Below, in pieces: positions 15,148 to 24,151 of a stretch of DNA of 38,085 nucleotides. Below the pieces are notes generated by a model, which had not been told where the DNA came from, did no database searches, and saw nothing but the letters and a program-made list of their open reading frames with translations. This stretch comes from Deltaproteobacteria bacterium (lineage in GTDB: Bacteria > Desulfobacterota > Desulfobacteria > Desulfobacterales > SpSt-501): the NCBI GenBank assembly GCA_016219005.1, contig JACRCN010000022.1, forward strand, positions 1-38,085. Reading direction: 5' to 3'. The translations under genes and the position numbers were made by a program. The stretch's first letter is position 1; each line of letters opens with the position of its first letter.

Positions 15148-16083
15148 TCAGCTCTCCTTGGTCAGTTCTCGGAAAACGGCCTCGAGGGTCTGGGTATCTT
15201 GGTGGAAGTCGAGCAGCTCCCAGCTCGTCTGCTTGATGCGGCGGTAGAGCTCCGGGCGCGGGTCGGCGGCGAGGGCGCAGTCGAGCTGCAGGCGCAGGTG
15301 ACCGTCGGTCTGCTCGAGCACCGCCAGGCCGGTCACCCCGGCAACCGTGGCAAGCTCCCGCTGCGCTGCGGCGGCATCCGCCTGCGCGAGGGTGATGAGG
15401 ATACGGCTGCGGCCGCCCAGGGTCTCCTTCAGCCGCGCGGTGCTGCTGTCGGCGACGATTTTGCCGCGGTGGATGATCGCCACCCGGTCGCAGGTCGCCT
15501 CGGCCTCGCTCAGGATGTGGGTGGAGAAGATGATGGTCTTCTCCCGGCCGATGCGCCGGATGATCTCCCGGATTTCGACGATCTGATTGGGGTCCAGCCC
15601 CGAGGTCGGCTCGTCCAGGACCAGCACTTCCGGATCGTTCAGCATGGCATGAGCCAACCCCACGCGCTGCTTGTAGCCCTTGGACAGCTCGCCGATCGGC
15701 TGGTGCATGACCTCGTTGATGCTGCACAGGTCGCCGAGCTCGCCGATGCGCGCTCGCGTGCGGGCCGCTCCCACCCCTCGGATGTCCGCGACGAACCGGA
15801 GGTAGTCGTAGACGAGCATGTCATGATACAAGGGTGCGGATTCCGGCAGGTACCCCAGAATATTTTTGATTTCCAGGGCCTGCTCGTCGATGGTATACTC
15901 CTTCACCCGGATGCTGCCGGAGGTCGGCTTAAGAAAGCCCGTCAGCATGCGCAGGGTGGTGGTTTTGCCGGCCCCGTTCGGGCCCAGCAGCCCCAGGATT
16001 TCGCCCTGGCGGACATCGAGGGTGATGTGGTCCACCGCGCAAAAAGCGTGGTAGTATTTGGTCAGGCTCTCGACACGGATCAT
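15148..16083 (-). CDS. ABC transporter ATP-binding protein (GldA-like)
   Basis: The 311-residue product has a Walker A GPNGAGKT at 34-41, the signature LSKGYKQRV, Walker B VLVLDEPTSGLDP and the H-loop STHILSEAE. After about residue 220 a C-terminal domain of roughly 90 residues is typical of ABC-2 drug/Gld-type exporters. I chose the ATG at 16083 because GGAGTGAGG precedes it and homologues begin MIxVexLTKyY. The longer start at 16152 overlaps the promoter. First gene of a four-gene operon. Confidence 0.92.
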   Translation of the reverse strand: MIRVESLTKYYHAFCAVDHITLDVRQGEILGLLGPNGAGKTTTLRMLTGFLKPTSGSIRVKEYTIDEQALEIKNILGYLPESAPLYHDMLVYDYLRFVADIRGVGAARTRARIGELGDLCSINEVMHQPIGELSKGYKQRVGLAHAMLNDPEVLVLDEPTSGLDPNQIVEIREIIRRIGREKTIIFSTHILSEAEATCDRVAIIHRGKIVADSSTARLKETLGGRSRILITLAQADAAAAQRELATVAGVTGLAVLEQTDGHLRLQLDCALAADPRPELYRRIKQTSWELLDFHQDTQTLEAVFRELTKES

Positions 16084-16393
16084 GGCCTCACTCCTTGGGT
16101 GCGTTGACGGAACCGAACCAAAACTTATAAAAAATTCGCGTATTGTTGTCAAGCGCGGCGGTGGCCAAGGCCATTCGCGCCGCCGGCCTCATGACCTGAA
16201 AACCGCAAGGGGCTGCGGGCAGAGCCTCGGTCTCAGACAACGGTTTCAGTTTGACTTTTTTCTTAAAAGGGTTCAAGAGCCAGACGATCGACAGGCATGA
16301 TCCGGCGGCGGTCACCCGCGTGCCGGCATTTCGCAACCATTGACTACGGCCGGTCGCGCGACGAACCGACCGGGCGGCCAGGAGGATATTCGT
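16084..16393. other. Divergent intergenic region between ABC operon and htrA
   Basis: This 310-base spacer holds the minus-strand promoter described separately and the htrA ribosome site GGAGG at 16381-16385. A TTGACT at about 16250 could be the -35 of a plus promoter, but no good -10 follows. No further gene is seen; long open frames through it are non-coding. Confidence 0.4.
16124..16152 (-). promoter_or_regulatory. Promoter of the Gld-type ABC operon
   Basis: TTGACA and TATAAG lie 17 bases apart on the minus strand, a near-consensus sigma70 promoter. The predicted start is about 35 bases before the ATPase ATG. Confidence 0.75.
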
Positions 16394-17857
16394 ATGGGTC
16401 TTGGGAAAAAAGCGGCTTTCCGCGCGGTGATGGCCGCGGCGGCAGCCTTTGCACTCTGGGGGGCGCTGTTCGGCGGGGGCGGCGACGCACCCGCGACGGC
16501 ATGGGCGACTGCGGTTGAGCCGCCCATGGTGCCGGCCAGCTTCAGTCAGCTGGCCGAGTCGGTCGGCCCGGCGGTGGTGAATATCCGCACGGTGAAAACG
16601 CTCAAGGGCGGGGGGCCGGTGCTGCGGCACTTTCAAAAGGAGCCCTTCGGCCGGGAGCAACCGTTCAACGAGTTCTTCGAGCGCTTTTTCGGCGACGAGA
16701 TGCAGCGTGAGTTCAAGCAGCCCAGTCTGGGCTCGGGGTTCATCATCGACAAGGACGGCTACGTGGTGACCAATAACCATGTGATCGAAGACGCCGACCA
16801 GATCAAGGTCAAGCTGGGCGATGAAAAGGAATTCGACGCCCAGGTCATCGGCCGCGACCCGAGCACGGACCTGGCGCTGTTGAAAATCAAAGGCAGCCTG
16901 GAATTCCCCGCCGTGAAGCTGGGGGACTCGGCGCAGATGAAGGTCGGTCAATGGGTGGTGGCGATCGGCAGCCCCTTCGGACTCGAACGTACCGTGACCG
17001 CCGGCATCGTGAGCGCCAAGGGCCGCGTCCTCGGCTCCGGGCCCTACGACGACTTCATCCAGACCGACGCCTCCATCAACCCCGGCAACAGCGGCGGGCC
17101 GCTGATCAACATGAAGGGCGAAGTCATCGGCATCAACACCGCCATCGTCGCCAGCGGGCAGGGGATCGGGTTTGCCATCCCCATCAACCTCGCCAAAAAC
17201 GTCTTCGCCCAGCTCAAATCCGGCGGCGAAGTCACCCGGGGCTGGCTGGGGGTCGCCATCCAGGACGTGAATCAGGAGATGGCCGACTACTACGGCATCG
17301 AGGCCAAGAAGGGGGTATTCGTGGCCGACGTATTCAAAGGCGATCCGGCCGATGCCGCCGGGATCAAGCCCAAGGACATCATCGTTGAAGTGAACGGCCA
17401 GAAGGTCGAAACCACACGGCAATTGACCAGCCTGGTGGCGGGCATCCCGGTGGGCCAGACGGCCAAGGTGAAGGTGCTGCGCGACGGCCAGCCCAAGACC
17501 TTAAACGTGAAGATCGCCAAGCGGGACGACAAGAAGGTGGTCGCCCGGGGGGAGGCGCCCGAGAAGCGCGCTGAGGAGCCGTTGGGCCTGAGGGTTTCGG
17601 GTCTGACCCCGGAGATTGCCCAGCGCTTCAACATTACCGAAACTGCCGGGGTGATCGTCACCGACGTGCAGAGCGGCAGCCCGGCGGAAGAGGCCGGACT
17701 GCGGGCGGGCGACATGATCAAGGAGATCAATCGCCAGAGCATCGAATCGGTGAAGGACTACAAAGAGGCCTTGAAGAAGGTGCCCAAGGAGGGCGCCGTC
17801 AATTTCTTCATCTGGCGAAAAAATGCCGGATTTATAGTCGTCAAATTGAAAAAATAA
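16394..17857 (+). CDS. degP: HtrA/DegP-type periplasmic serine protease
   Basis: The 487-residue product has an N-terminal signal segment (about 8-40). Its trypsin-like domain has the triad H129 (NNHVIED), D159 (PSTDLALLKI) and S233 (NPGNSGGPL). Two PDZ domains follow, at about 265-360 (GWLGVAIQDVNQEMADYYGI) and 385-480 (GLRVSGLTPEIAQRF). This is the standard DegP/DegQ layout for quality control of periplasmic proteins. GGAGG lies 8 bases before the ATG; longer starts lack a ribosome site. It is transcribed away from the ABC operon and followed by a terminator. Confidence 0.95.
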   Translation: MGLGKKAAFRAVMAAAAAFALWGALFGGGGDAPATAWATAVEPPMVPASFSQLAESVGPAVVNIRTVKTLKGGGPVLRHFQKEPFGREQPFNEFFERFFGDEMQREFKQPSLGSGFIIDKDGYVVTNNHVIEDADQIKVKLGDEKEFDAQVIGRDPSTDLALLKIKGSLEFPAVKLGDSAQMKVGQWVVAIGSPFGLERTVTAGIVSAKGRVLGSGPYDDFIQTDASINPGNSGGPLINMKGEVIGINTAIVASGQGIGFAIPINLAKNVFAQLKSGGEVTRGWLGVAIQDVNQEMADYYGIEAKKGVFVADVFKGDPADAAGIKPKDIIVEVNGQKVETTRQLTSLVAGIPVGQTAKVKVLRDGQPKTLNVKIAKRDDKKVVARGEAPEKRAEEPLGLRVSGLTPEIAQRFNITETAGVIVTDVQSGSPAEEAGLRAGDMIKEINRQSIESVKDYKEALKKVPKEGAVNFFIWRKNAGFIVVKLKK

Positions 17858-17871
17858 CACGGTTCATCAAG

Positions 17872-17910
17872 AAATGCCGGTGCAGAGGCCAACCTGGCCG
17901 GCATTTTTTT
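17872..17910 (+). terminator. Rho-independent terminator of degP
   Basis: AAATGCCGG and CCGGCATTT form a 9-base stem, with partial internal pairing in the loop, followed by a run of T residues. Confidence 0.8.
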
Positions 17911-17924
17911 GCAGAAACCTGAAG

Positions 17925-17969
17925 CTAAAATGCTCAGCCCCCGGCTCCGCCGGGGGCTGAGCATTTTAG
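17925..17969. terminator. Bidirectional terminator, 20-base perfect stem
   Basis: A perfect 20-base inverted repeat (arms 17925-17944 and 17950-17969, loop CTCCG) lies between the convergent degP and FmdB-like genes. The right arm overlaps the stop codon of the FmdB-like gene. The A/T-rich stem bases provide a short T run in each direction. Confidence 0.75.
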
Positions 17970-18280
17970 TCGCTGAGCGTTTTCTTGATATTCGGCACTG
18001 TTTCGGGTTTACCGCCGACCATGTAGCGGCTGTCCCCGTTGCGGGCGGTCACGTTCTCGTAGACGCCGTTGTCGCGGCGGACCAGCTTGGTGAACCCGAG
18101 ATCGCGTAGGTCGCTGTTGGTTTTGGGGGTGTTGACGTTGGTGCGGGAAATGACCTTTTTGACCGGCGCGCTGCAGCCCGGGCACCGCCTCAAGGCCTCC
18201 TCCGTCAGAGTCTGGCGCAGCTCGAAGACCCGGCCCAGAGGGCAGGGGGCGTCGACGTGTTCATATTCGTAGATGGGCAT
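17966..18280 (-). CDS. FmdB-like putative regulatory protein with degenerate zinc ribbon
   Basis: The 104-residue product begins MPIYEYEH and continues FELRQTLTEEALRRCPGC-APVKKVIS, the FmdB zinc-ribbon pattern. In the usual family the first CxxC follows MPIYEY; here that position reads EHVDAPCP, so only one cysteine remains plus the later CPGC pair. Metal binding may therefore be altered. The last about 55 residues (NSDLRDLGFTKLVRRDNGVYENVTARNGDSRY) are an extension. GGAGGAG precedes the ATG. Function of FmdB-like proteins outside formamidase operons is largely unknown. Confidence 0.78.
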   Translation of the reverse strand: MPIYEYEHVDAPCPLGRVFELRQTLTEEALRRCPGCSAPVKKVISRTNVNTPKTNSDLRDLGFTKLVRRDNGVYENVTARNGDSRYMVGGKPETVPNIKKTLSD

Positions 18281-18325
18281 GCCGTGATCTCCTCCATCCT
18301 TGGTTTTTTTCCAACCTGCCTTAAT

Positions 18326-18331
18326 ATTATA
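18326..18331 (-). promoter_or_regulatory. Possible -10 element of the FmdB-like gene
   Basis: On the minus strand TATAAT lies about 45 bases before the ATG, with only a weak -35 (TTTAAA at 16 bases). Confidence 0.3.
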
Positions 18332-18504
18332 GCAAAATCGTCCCTTTTTTAAAGCGATTCCGCAATATTATTAATTGCCTAAAGTTTCCATCCAAACAGC
18401 CGATAGAATTAATAAATCATTCCCGACTGGATCTCACTCAGTCGCGTTGCCGCCCCGCGCCCCCGCACGGGGAGACTTTTTTATTGGAGACGGAACACCG
18501 CGCA

Positions 18505-20913
18505 ATGAATGGAACACAGGCCGTTGGCTCATCCGAGGCAGATCTGAAAATCAAGGAAGCAGAGACCTGTTATGCCATGGGCATGATCGAGGAGTCCCTC
18601 GTTCTCTACGAGCATGTCATCGCTTCCGGTAAGTCCATCCCCCCGCAGGTCCGGCAGACGCTCTCCGAGAAAGTCGGCCGCCTGAAAAAGGAAATCCTGG
18701 AGCGGCAGGCATCCGAGGGCAAGGGGCTCTCCCCCGAGGACATCTCCATTTTCAGAAAGACGATGTCGACGCAAAAAGATATTCCCACCCTCCTGGACGG
18801 GGCCGCGGCCCTGAAGGAGCTCGGCCTGATGGAGGAGGCGGTGGCCGAGTATGAGAAGCTGCTGGCCCTCGACCACTCCGCATGTGACTACTCCAAGTCC
18901 GATTACTCGCCCGGCAAGATTATCGTTGACTACCTCATTTGCCTGCTGGAGGTCGATGATCCGCCGGAGGTGGTGAAGAAGGCCTACAAAATCATCTACC
19001 AGCAGAACCTGGACGAGAGGGTGGCGGCCGGCGTGAAGTCCTGGCTCGGCCAGGAGATGGAGCGGCGGGACTTGCACGACCTGGCCTTCGAGTTGTACAA
19101 GACGGCCGCCGAAATGAATCCCGCCGACGAGGGCATCGCCGGCCTCCTGAACGCCCTCAAATGCAAACTGGCCAGCAACTCCCGTTACGATTATCTTATT
19201 CGCTGCAAGGGTGTCAGCGCCAACCAGCTGCAGGAGGCGCTGGCCATCGCTAAGAAGATCAACAAGAGCGTCGACTACGTGCTGGTGGACCGGTTCAAAA
19301 TCGACGTTCAGGAGTTGGGAAAGTCCCTGGCGATGTTCTACGGCTGCACCTTCCGCCGGTTTGACCCGGAGACCCCCGTTCCCTTCGAGCTGATCAACAA
19401 TCTCAAGAAGTCCTTCCTGCTCTACTACGTCTGGGTCCCGCTGAGGTGGGACAAGGCTGGGATCGAAATCCTCGTGGACGATCCCAAGGACCTGCGCAAG
19501 ACCGACCACATTCGGGCCCTGATGGGCAACCAGAAGATCGTCTTCTCCGTCGCGATCAAGGAGGACGTCGAGAAATACATCAACCACTTTTTCGACCCGC
19601 GCGCCGAGAAGTTCACCGAGAACGTGGTGGATGATCTGGACGACATCATCCCGGATGTCGCCTTCGAGGAGGAAGAGGACAGCCGCGACGATACCATGGC
19701 ATTGGACGAGTCCTCCAGCCAGGTGGTCAAGTTCGTGGACCAGATCCTGGTGACGGCCTTCCGCAACGGTGTTTCCGACATCCACATCGAGCCGTCGACC
19801 ATCACCCGCAAGACCAGCATCCGTTTCCGCACCGACGGGGTCTGCCACGAATACGTCCAGGTCCCGAATGCCATGGCGCCCGCTATCATCTCGCGGCTGA
19901 AAATCATGGCCGAGCTGGACATAGCCGAGAAGCGCCTGCCCCAGGACGGGAAGATCAAGGTGCGCCGCAAGGGAATCCAGGAGTTCGAACTGCGCATGTC
20001 CACCATGCCGACGGCCGGTAAATTCGAAGACACGGTGTTGCGCATTCTGACCCGCACCAGTTCCCTGAAGCTCGACCAGATCGGCCTGAACGAGCGCAAC
20101 CTGCAGCTCCTGACAAAGCTGATCCAGCGGCCCTACGGCATGATCCTCTGCGTGGGGCCGACCGGTTCCGGCAAGACCACGACCCTGCATGCCATCCTGG
20201 CCACCATCAATCTGCCGGGCGTCAAGATCTGGACCGTTGAGGACCCCGTTGAAATCACCCAGTCCGGACTGCGGCAGGTGCAGGTGCGGGCGAAGATCGG
20301 GCTCGATTTCGCGCGTGTCATGCGCGGGTTCCTGCGGCTCGACCCGGACATCATCATGATCGGTGAAATGCGCGACCGGGAAACCGCCAACATCGCGCTG
20401 GAAGCGGCGCTGACCGGGCACCTGGTCCTGTCCACCCTGCACACGAACAACGCGCCTGAAACCCTTACGCGCCTGCTCGAGATGGGCATGAACCCCCTGA
20501 ACATCTCCGACGCCTTCCTGGGGGTCCTGGCCCAACGGCTGGTGCGGCGGCTGTGCGCCAACTGCCTCGAAGATTACCGACCCAGCGAGGAGGAATTCGA
20601 GGACCTGCGCATGGATTTCGGTCGGGACGCCTTCGACGCCGCCGGCTACACCTACAGCCCCACGTTCGCGATGAAGCGCGCCGCCGGATGCGAGCGCTGC
20701 AGCGGGTCTGGATTCCGGGGCCGCATCGGGATCCACGAGTTCATGGAGGCCACCACCGACGTCAAGATTCTCATCAAGAAGAACGCCAACTCCCACGACC
20801 TGGCGCTGCAGGCGGCGGCAGACGGCATGACCACGCTGAAGCAGGATGGAATTCGCAAGATCCTCGAAGGCATCACCACCATCCGCGAGGTCCGACGGGT
20901 GTGCGTGGAATAA
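18505..20913 (+). CDS. GspE/PilB-type secretion ATPase with N-terminal extension
   Basis: The product is about 802 residues. A helical, TPR-like N-terminal region (about 10-225, with CYAMGMIEESLVLYEHVI) is followed by a GspE N-terminal-type domain (about 230-370, ANQLQEALAIAKKINKSVDYVLVDRFKI). The T2SS/T4P ATPase core then carries GPTGSGKTTT near 551, the Asp box and Walker B region (RLDPDIIMIGEMRDRETA), the His box (TGHLVLSTLHTNNA) and a four-cysteine zinc motif (CANC, CERC). It powers pilus or pseudopilus assembly, but no pilin, secretin or platform gene is nearby. The start is uncertain: TTG at 18484 adds seven residues and has GGGGAG upstream. Confidence 0.88.
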   Translation: MNGTQAVGSSEADLKIKEAETCYAMGMIEESLVLYEHVIASGKSIPPQVRQTLSEKVGRLKKEILERQASEGKGLSPEDISIFRKTMSTQKDIPTLLDGAAALKELGLMEEAVAEYEKLLALDHSACDYSKSDYSPGKIIVDYLICLLEVDDPPEVVKKAYKIIYQQNLDERVAAGVKSWLGQEMERRDLHDLAFELYKTAAEMNPADEGIAGLLNALKCKLASNSRYDYLIRCKGVSANQLQEALAIAKKINKSVDYVLVDRFKIDVQELGKSLAMFYGCTFRRFDPETPVPFELINNLKKSFLLYYVWVPLRWDKAGIEILVDDPKDLRKTDHIRALMGNQKIVFSVAIKEDVEKYINHFFDPRAEKFTENVVDDLDDIIPDVAFEEEEDSRDDTMALDESSSQVVKFVDQILVTAFRNGVSDIHIEPSTITRKTSIRFRTDGVCHEYVQVPNAMAPAIISRLKIMAELDIAEKRLPQDGKIKVRRKGIQEFELRMSTMPTAGKFEDTVLRILTRTSSLKLDQIGLNERNLQLLTKLIQRPYGMILCVGPTGSGKTTTLHAILATINLPGVKIWTVEDPVEITQSGLRQVQVRAKIGLDFARVMRGFLRLDPDIIMIGEMRDRETANIALEAALTGHLVLSTLHTNNAPETLTRLLEMGMNPLNISDAFLGVLAQRLVRRLCANCLEDYRPSEEEFEDLRMDFGRDAFDAAGYTYSPTFAMKRAAGCERCSGSGFRGRIGIHEFMEATTDVKILIKKNANSHDLALQAAADGMTTLKQDGIRKILEGITTIREVRRVCVE

Positions 20914-21130
20914 ATCGCCGGAGGCGATTCAATCTTATATAGGCATGCCGACATCGGAAATGCAGAGCATAAGGCAACGTGTTGAAGTACAGGAGGCGGC
21001 GGCCGATCGTGCCCAGGTTCAAGGCGTGCGAGTCCCGCGACGCGAGGTGTACGGATGGTACGCCGCCGCGTCTGCGCGATGACACGCAACGCCGAAATTG
21101 GGCGCGATCGGCCGCCGCCGGAGGTGTGAT

Positions 21131-21922
21131 ATGCCCAGGAAAGCCCTCGTCGTGGACAGCGACTATTTTTTCGTAGAGTTCTTGAGCGCCGTGCTGGAGA
21201 AGCGGGGCTACCAGGTCTGCAAGGCCTACGACGGCAAGCAGGGAATCGCCGGCCTGGAGAAGGGCCCGTTCGACATCATGTTTGCCGACCTGGTGATACC
21301 GAAGGTCAGCGGTCGGCAGCTTTTTCGTTCCGCCCGCCGGAAGTTCAACGGCCACTGCTGCCCGCTTGTCGCCTTGGCCGGCACGGTGATCGAGCAGATG
21401 GAGTCCCTGGATGCGATCGGCGCGGACTATTTCATCGCCAAGGGCCCCATGGACAAGCTGGCCGTCCAGCTGAACAAGTTCATCGCCGAGATGGAGGACC
21501 GGCCGGCTCTGCCGCCGGCCGAGAAGAAAATTCTTCAAACCGGCGGCGTGTTCCCGCGGCGGGATGCCATAGAACTGCTGGTGTCGGTGGAATTTCAGCA
21601 GGCCGTGGTCGATTGCCTCGGGGTGGGGGTCGTCATCATCGATACGGACACCCGCATCATGGACGCCAACACCGCGGCCCTTGGCACTCTGGAAAAATCC
21701 CTGTCCGAGATCCTCAACTGCCCGATTCTCAGGCTGTTCCCGCCGAACCGGTCATCGGAGCTTCTTGCGGCGCTCAAGCGCACGAGGCGGGAGCCGGACG
21801 TCACCCACAGCGCTTTCATGGTCAACTGGAACGGCCGCATGCTGCGGACGGTGGTTTCTCCGCTGCGGCTCAAGCGTTTGGCTGCCGGCTGGGTGGTAGC
21901 GCTCGAGGGGGTCATGGAATGA
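21131..21922 (+). CDS. Response regulator receiver protein with PAS-like domain
   Basis: The 263-residue product begins with a receiver domain (1-120): acidic pocket VVDSD, phospho-acceptor in FADLVIPKVSG (near D52), and a lysine in AKGP. A PAS-like segment follows at about 155-260 (DCLGVGVVIIDTDTRIMDANTAAL). No DNA-binding or enzymatic output domain is visible, so it may act by protein contact. GGAGGTG precedes the ATG. It lies about 220 bases behind the GspE/PilB-type ATPase on the same strand and might control it. Confidence 0.85.
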   Translation: MPRKALVVDSDYFFVEFLSAVLEKRGYQVCKAYDGKQGIAGLEKGPFDIMFADLVIPKVSGRQLFRSARRKFNGHCCPLVALAGTVIEQMESLDAIGADYFIAKGPMDKLAVQLNKFIAEMEDRPALPPAEKKILQTGGVFPRRDAIELLVSVEFQQAVVDCLGVGVVIIDTDTRIMDANTAALGTLEKSLSEILNCPILRLFPPNRSSELLAALKRTRREPDVTHSAFMVNWNGRMLRTVVSPLRLKRLAAGWVVALEGVME

Positions 21923-22079
21923 GGCCGAGAGGAAGGCTTCAACCGCTGTCCCTCCATGGCCTGGGATACTCACTCGGCATTAAGGTGAAACTCGCCTTCG
22001 ATTAGAGTTGAACTTCACAGCGGCCTCTGATAAGTGATTTGGCTGTTTCTCAACCCATACTCCAGGCAGAGGGCCTCTC

Positions 22080-23117
22080 ATGATTCGGGTCGCGGTTGCA
22101 GGCGCAACAGGATATGCCGGGGCGGAGCTCGTTCGCATCCTCTCCGGACACCCCGAGGTCGAACTCACGGTCATCACCTCCCGCCAGTTCGCCGGGCAGC
22201 GCTTCGACCGGATTTTCCCGGCCATGGCCGGTCGGGTGCACCTGATCTGCGAGGAGTTGAACGACGAGCGCGTCTGTGACCGGGCCGACGTCCTCTTCAC
22301 GGCTCTGCCCCACAAGCTGCCGATGAACATCGCACCGGCGATTCTCAAGCGCGGCCTGCGGCTGATCGACCTGTCGGCGGATTTCCGTTTCAACGACGCC
22401 GCGGTCTACGAAGCGGTCTACCAGCCCCACGCCTCCCAGGAGCTGCTGGGCGAGGCCGTCTACGGGCTGAGCGAGGTCTACACCTCCCAGATCCGGGCCG
22501 CGAGGCTGATCGGCAACCCGGGCTGTTACCCGACGAGCGTGCTGCTGCCGCTCATCCCCCTGGTGCGCAGCGGCCTGATCGAGGTGGAGGGCATCGTGGC
22601 CGATTGCAAGTCCGGGGTCAGCGGGGCCGGCCGTTCGCCGTCACTCACGGCGCACTACGGCGAGGTCAACGAGTCGTTCAAGGCTTACAAGGTGGCGGCC
22701 CACCGGCACAACCCGGAGATGGAGGCCTACCTCGGCCGCGAAGCCGGGCGGTCCGTGACGCTGACCTTCGTGCCGCACCTGGTGCCCATGACCCGGGGCA
22801 TGCTGGCGACCATCTACGTTCGGCCGGTCGACGGCGTCACCGCCCAGACCGTGCGGGAATGCCTGGCCGCGTTTTACGCCGGCCGTCCCTTCGTCCGACT
22901 GCGGCCGGCAGGCATGCCGCCCGATACGCTCCATGTGCGGGGCTCGAACTGTTGCGACATCGGCTTCGTGGCGGACGATCGCACCCAGCGACTGATCCTG
23001 ATGGCGGCGATCGACAACCTGGTCAAAGGGGCGGCGGGGCAGGCGGTTCAGAACATGAACCTCATGTTCGGCCTGGACGAGGCCGCCGGGCTCACCCAGG
23101 TCCCCTATGCGGTGTGA
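22080..23117 (+). CDS. argC: N-acetyl-gamma-glutamyl-phosphate reductase
   Basis: The 345-residue product has an N-terminal nucleotide-binding motif VAVAGATGYAGAELVRIL, LFTALPHKLPM, the catalytic cysteine C149 in GNPGCYPTS, and DCKSGVSGAGRSPS. It reduces N-acetylglutamyl phosphate with NADPH in arginine synthesis. Length and motifs match type-1 ArgC. No other arg gene is in the window. The ribosome site is a weak GAGGG. It is followed at 68 bases by folD. Confidence 0.96.
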   Translation: MIRVAVAGATGYAGAELVRILSGHPEVELTVITSRQFAGQRFDRIFPAMAGRVHLICEELNDERVCDRADVLFTALPHKLPMNIAPAILKRGLRLIDLSADFRFNDAAVYEAVYQPHASQELLGEAVYGLSEVYTSQIRAARLIGNPGCYPTSVLLPLIPLVRSGLIEVEGIVADCKSGVSGAGRSPSLTAHYGEVNESFKAYKVAAHRHNPEMEAYLGREAGRSVTLTFVPHLVPMTRGMLATIYVRPVDGVTAQTVRECLAAFYAGRPFVRLRPAGMPPDTLHVRGSNCCDIGFVADDRTQRLILMAAIDNLVKGAAGQAVQNMNLMFGLDEAAGLTQVPYAV

Positions 23118-23184
23118 TGAAATCAATTAATTCGATCCGGTGGTACCGGAATTTTTCACCCAAACCCAAGCGAGGAGGAAAAGG

Positions 23185-24093
23185 ATGACAGCGAAACTCA
23201 TCATGGGAACGGAAATCCGCGAGACCATCCTGGAGGAGCTTGCGGCCGAGGTCAAGGCCATCAAGCAAACGCACGGGGTCGTGCCCGGTCTGGTCACCAT
23301 CCTGGTCGGCGCAAACCCGGCCTCGATTTCCTACGTCACCCTCAAGGTCAAGACCGCCCACCGCCTCGGGTATAAAGAAATCCAGGACAACCAGGCCGCC
23401 ACGATCTCCGAGAAGGATCTGCTGGCACTCATCGGCCGATACAATCAGGACGACTCGATCCACGGCATCCTGGTCCAGTTGCCACTGCCGAAGCACATCG
23501 ACGAAAAAAAGGTGCTGAACGCCATCGATCCGGACAAGGACGTGGACGGTTTCCACCCTGTCAACGTCGGCCGCCTCATGATCGGCGGCTCCGAGGTGAG
23601 GTTTCCGCCCTGCACGCCGGCCGGCATCCAGGAACTCATTGTGCGCGCCGGGGTGAAGACCGACGGAGCCGAGGTCGTGGTGGTGGGCCGTTCCAACATC
23701 GTCGGCAAGCCGATTGCCAACATGATGCTGCAGAAAGGCAAGGGGGCCAACGCGACCGTAACCGTGGTCCACACGGCCACCCGGGACCTCGCCTTCCATT
23801 GTAAGCGGGCCGATATCCTGATTGTGGCGGCCGGTGTCCCGGGTCTGGTGAAACCGGAATGGATCAAGCCGGGGGCCTGTGTGATCGACGTAGGCGTCAA
23901 CCGGGTCGGTGAGAAGGTCAGCGAGAAGACCGGCCAGAAAGTGGCGATCCTGAAAGGGGACGTCGACTTTGATGCCGCCAAGCAAATCGCCGGCTCGATC
24001 ACCCCGGTGCCCGGTGGCGTGGGCCCCATGACCATCACCATGCTGATGAAGAACACTTTGAAATCGCTGAAATTCAAGCTTGGGATGGTTTAG
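23185..24093 (+). CDS. folD: Methylenetetrahydrofolate dehydrogenase/cyclohydrolase
   Basis: The 302-residue bifunctional enzyme interconverts methylene-, methenyl- and formyl-tetrahydrofolate. Diagnostic motifs are ILVGANPASISYVTLKVK, GILVQLPLPKHIDEKKVL, DKDVDGFHPVNVGRL, the Rossmann segment VVVGRSNIVGKPIANMML and PGGVGPMTITML. AGGAGGAAAAGG precedes the ATG; the longer start has no ribosome site. Confidence 0.97.
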   Translation: MTAKLIMGTEIRETILEELAAEVKAIKQTHGVVPGLVTILVGANPASISYVTLKVKTAHRLGYKEIQDNQAATISEKDLLALIGRYNQDDSIHGILVQLPLPKHIDEKKVLNAIDPDKDVDGFHPVNVGRLMIGGSEVRFPPCTPAGIQELIVRAGVKTDGAEVVVVGRSNIVGKPIANMMLQKGKGANATVTVVHTATRDLAFHCKRADILIVAAGVPGLVKPEWIKPGACVIDVGVNRVGEKVSEKTGQKVAILKGDVDFDAAKQIAGSITPVPGGVGPMTITMLMKNTLKSLKFKLGMV

Positions 24094-24151
24094 GAATCAT
24101 TTTGATGACAGCATCGCAGACCGAATTCTGCGTCGTGAGGTCAACCGAGCC

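Noticed and set aside
16088-17422. Minus-strand open frame of 444 codons
   Set aside because: Antisense to degP and crosses the divergent promoter region; no recognisable motifs.
18529-20796. Long minus-strand open frame of 755 codons
   Set aside because: Antisense shadow of the GspE/PilB-type ATPase, which carries all the catalytic motifs.
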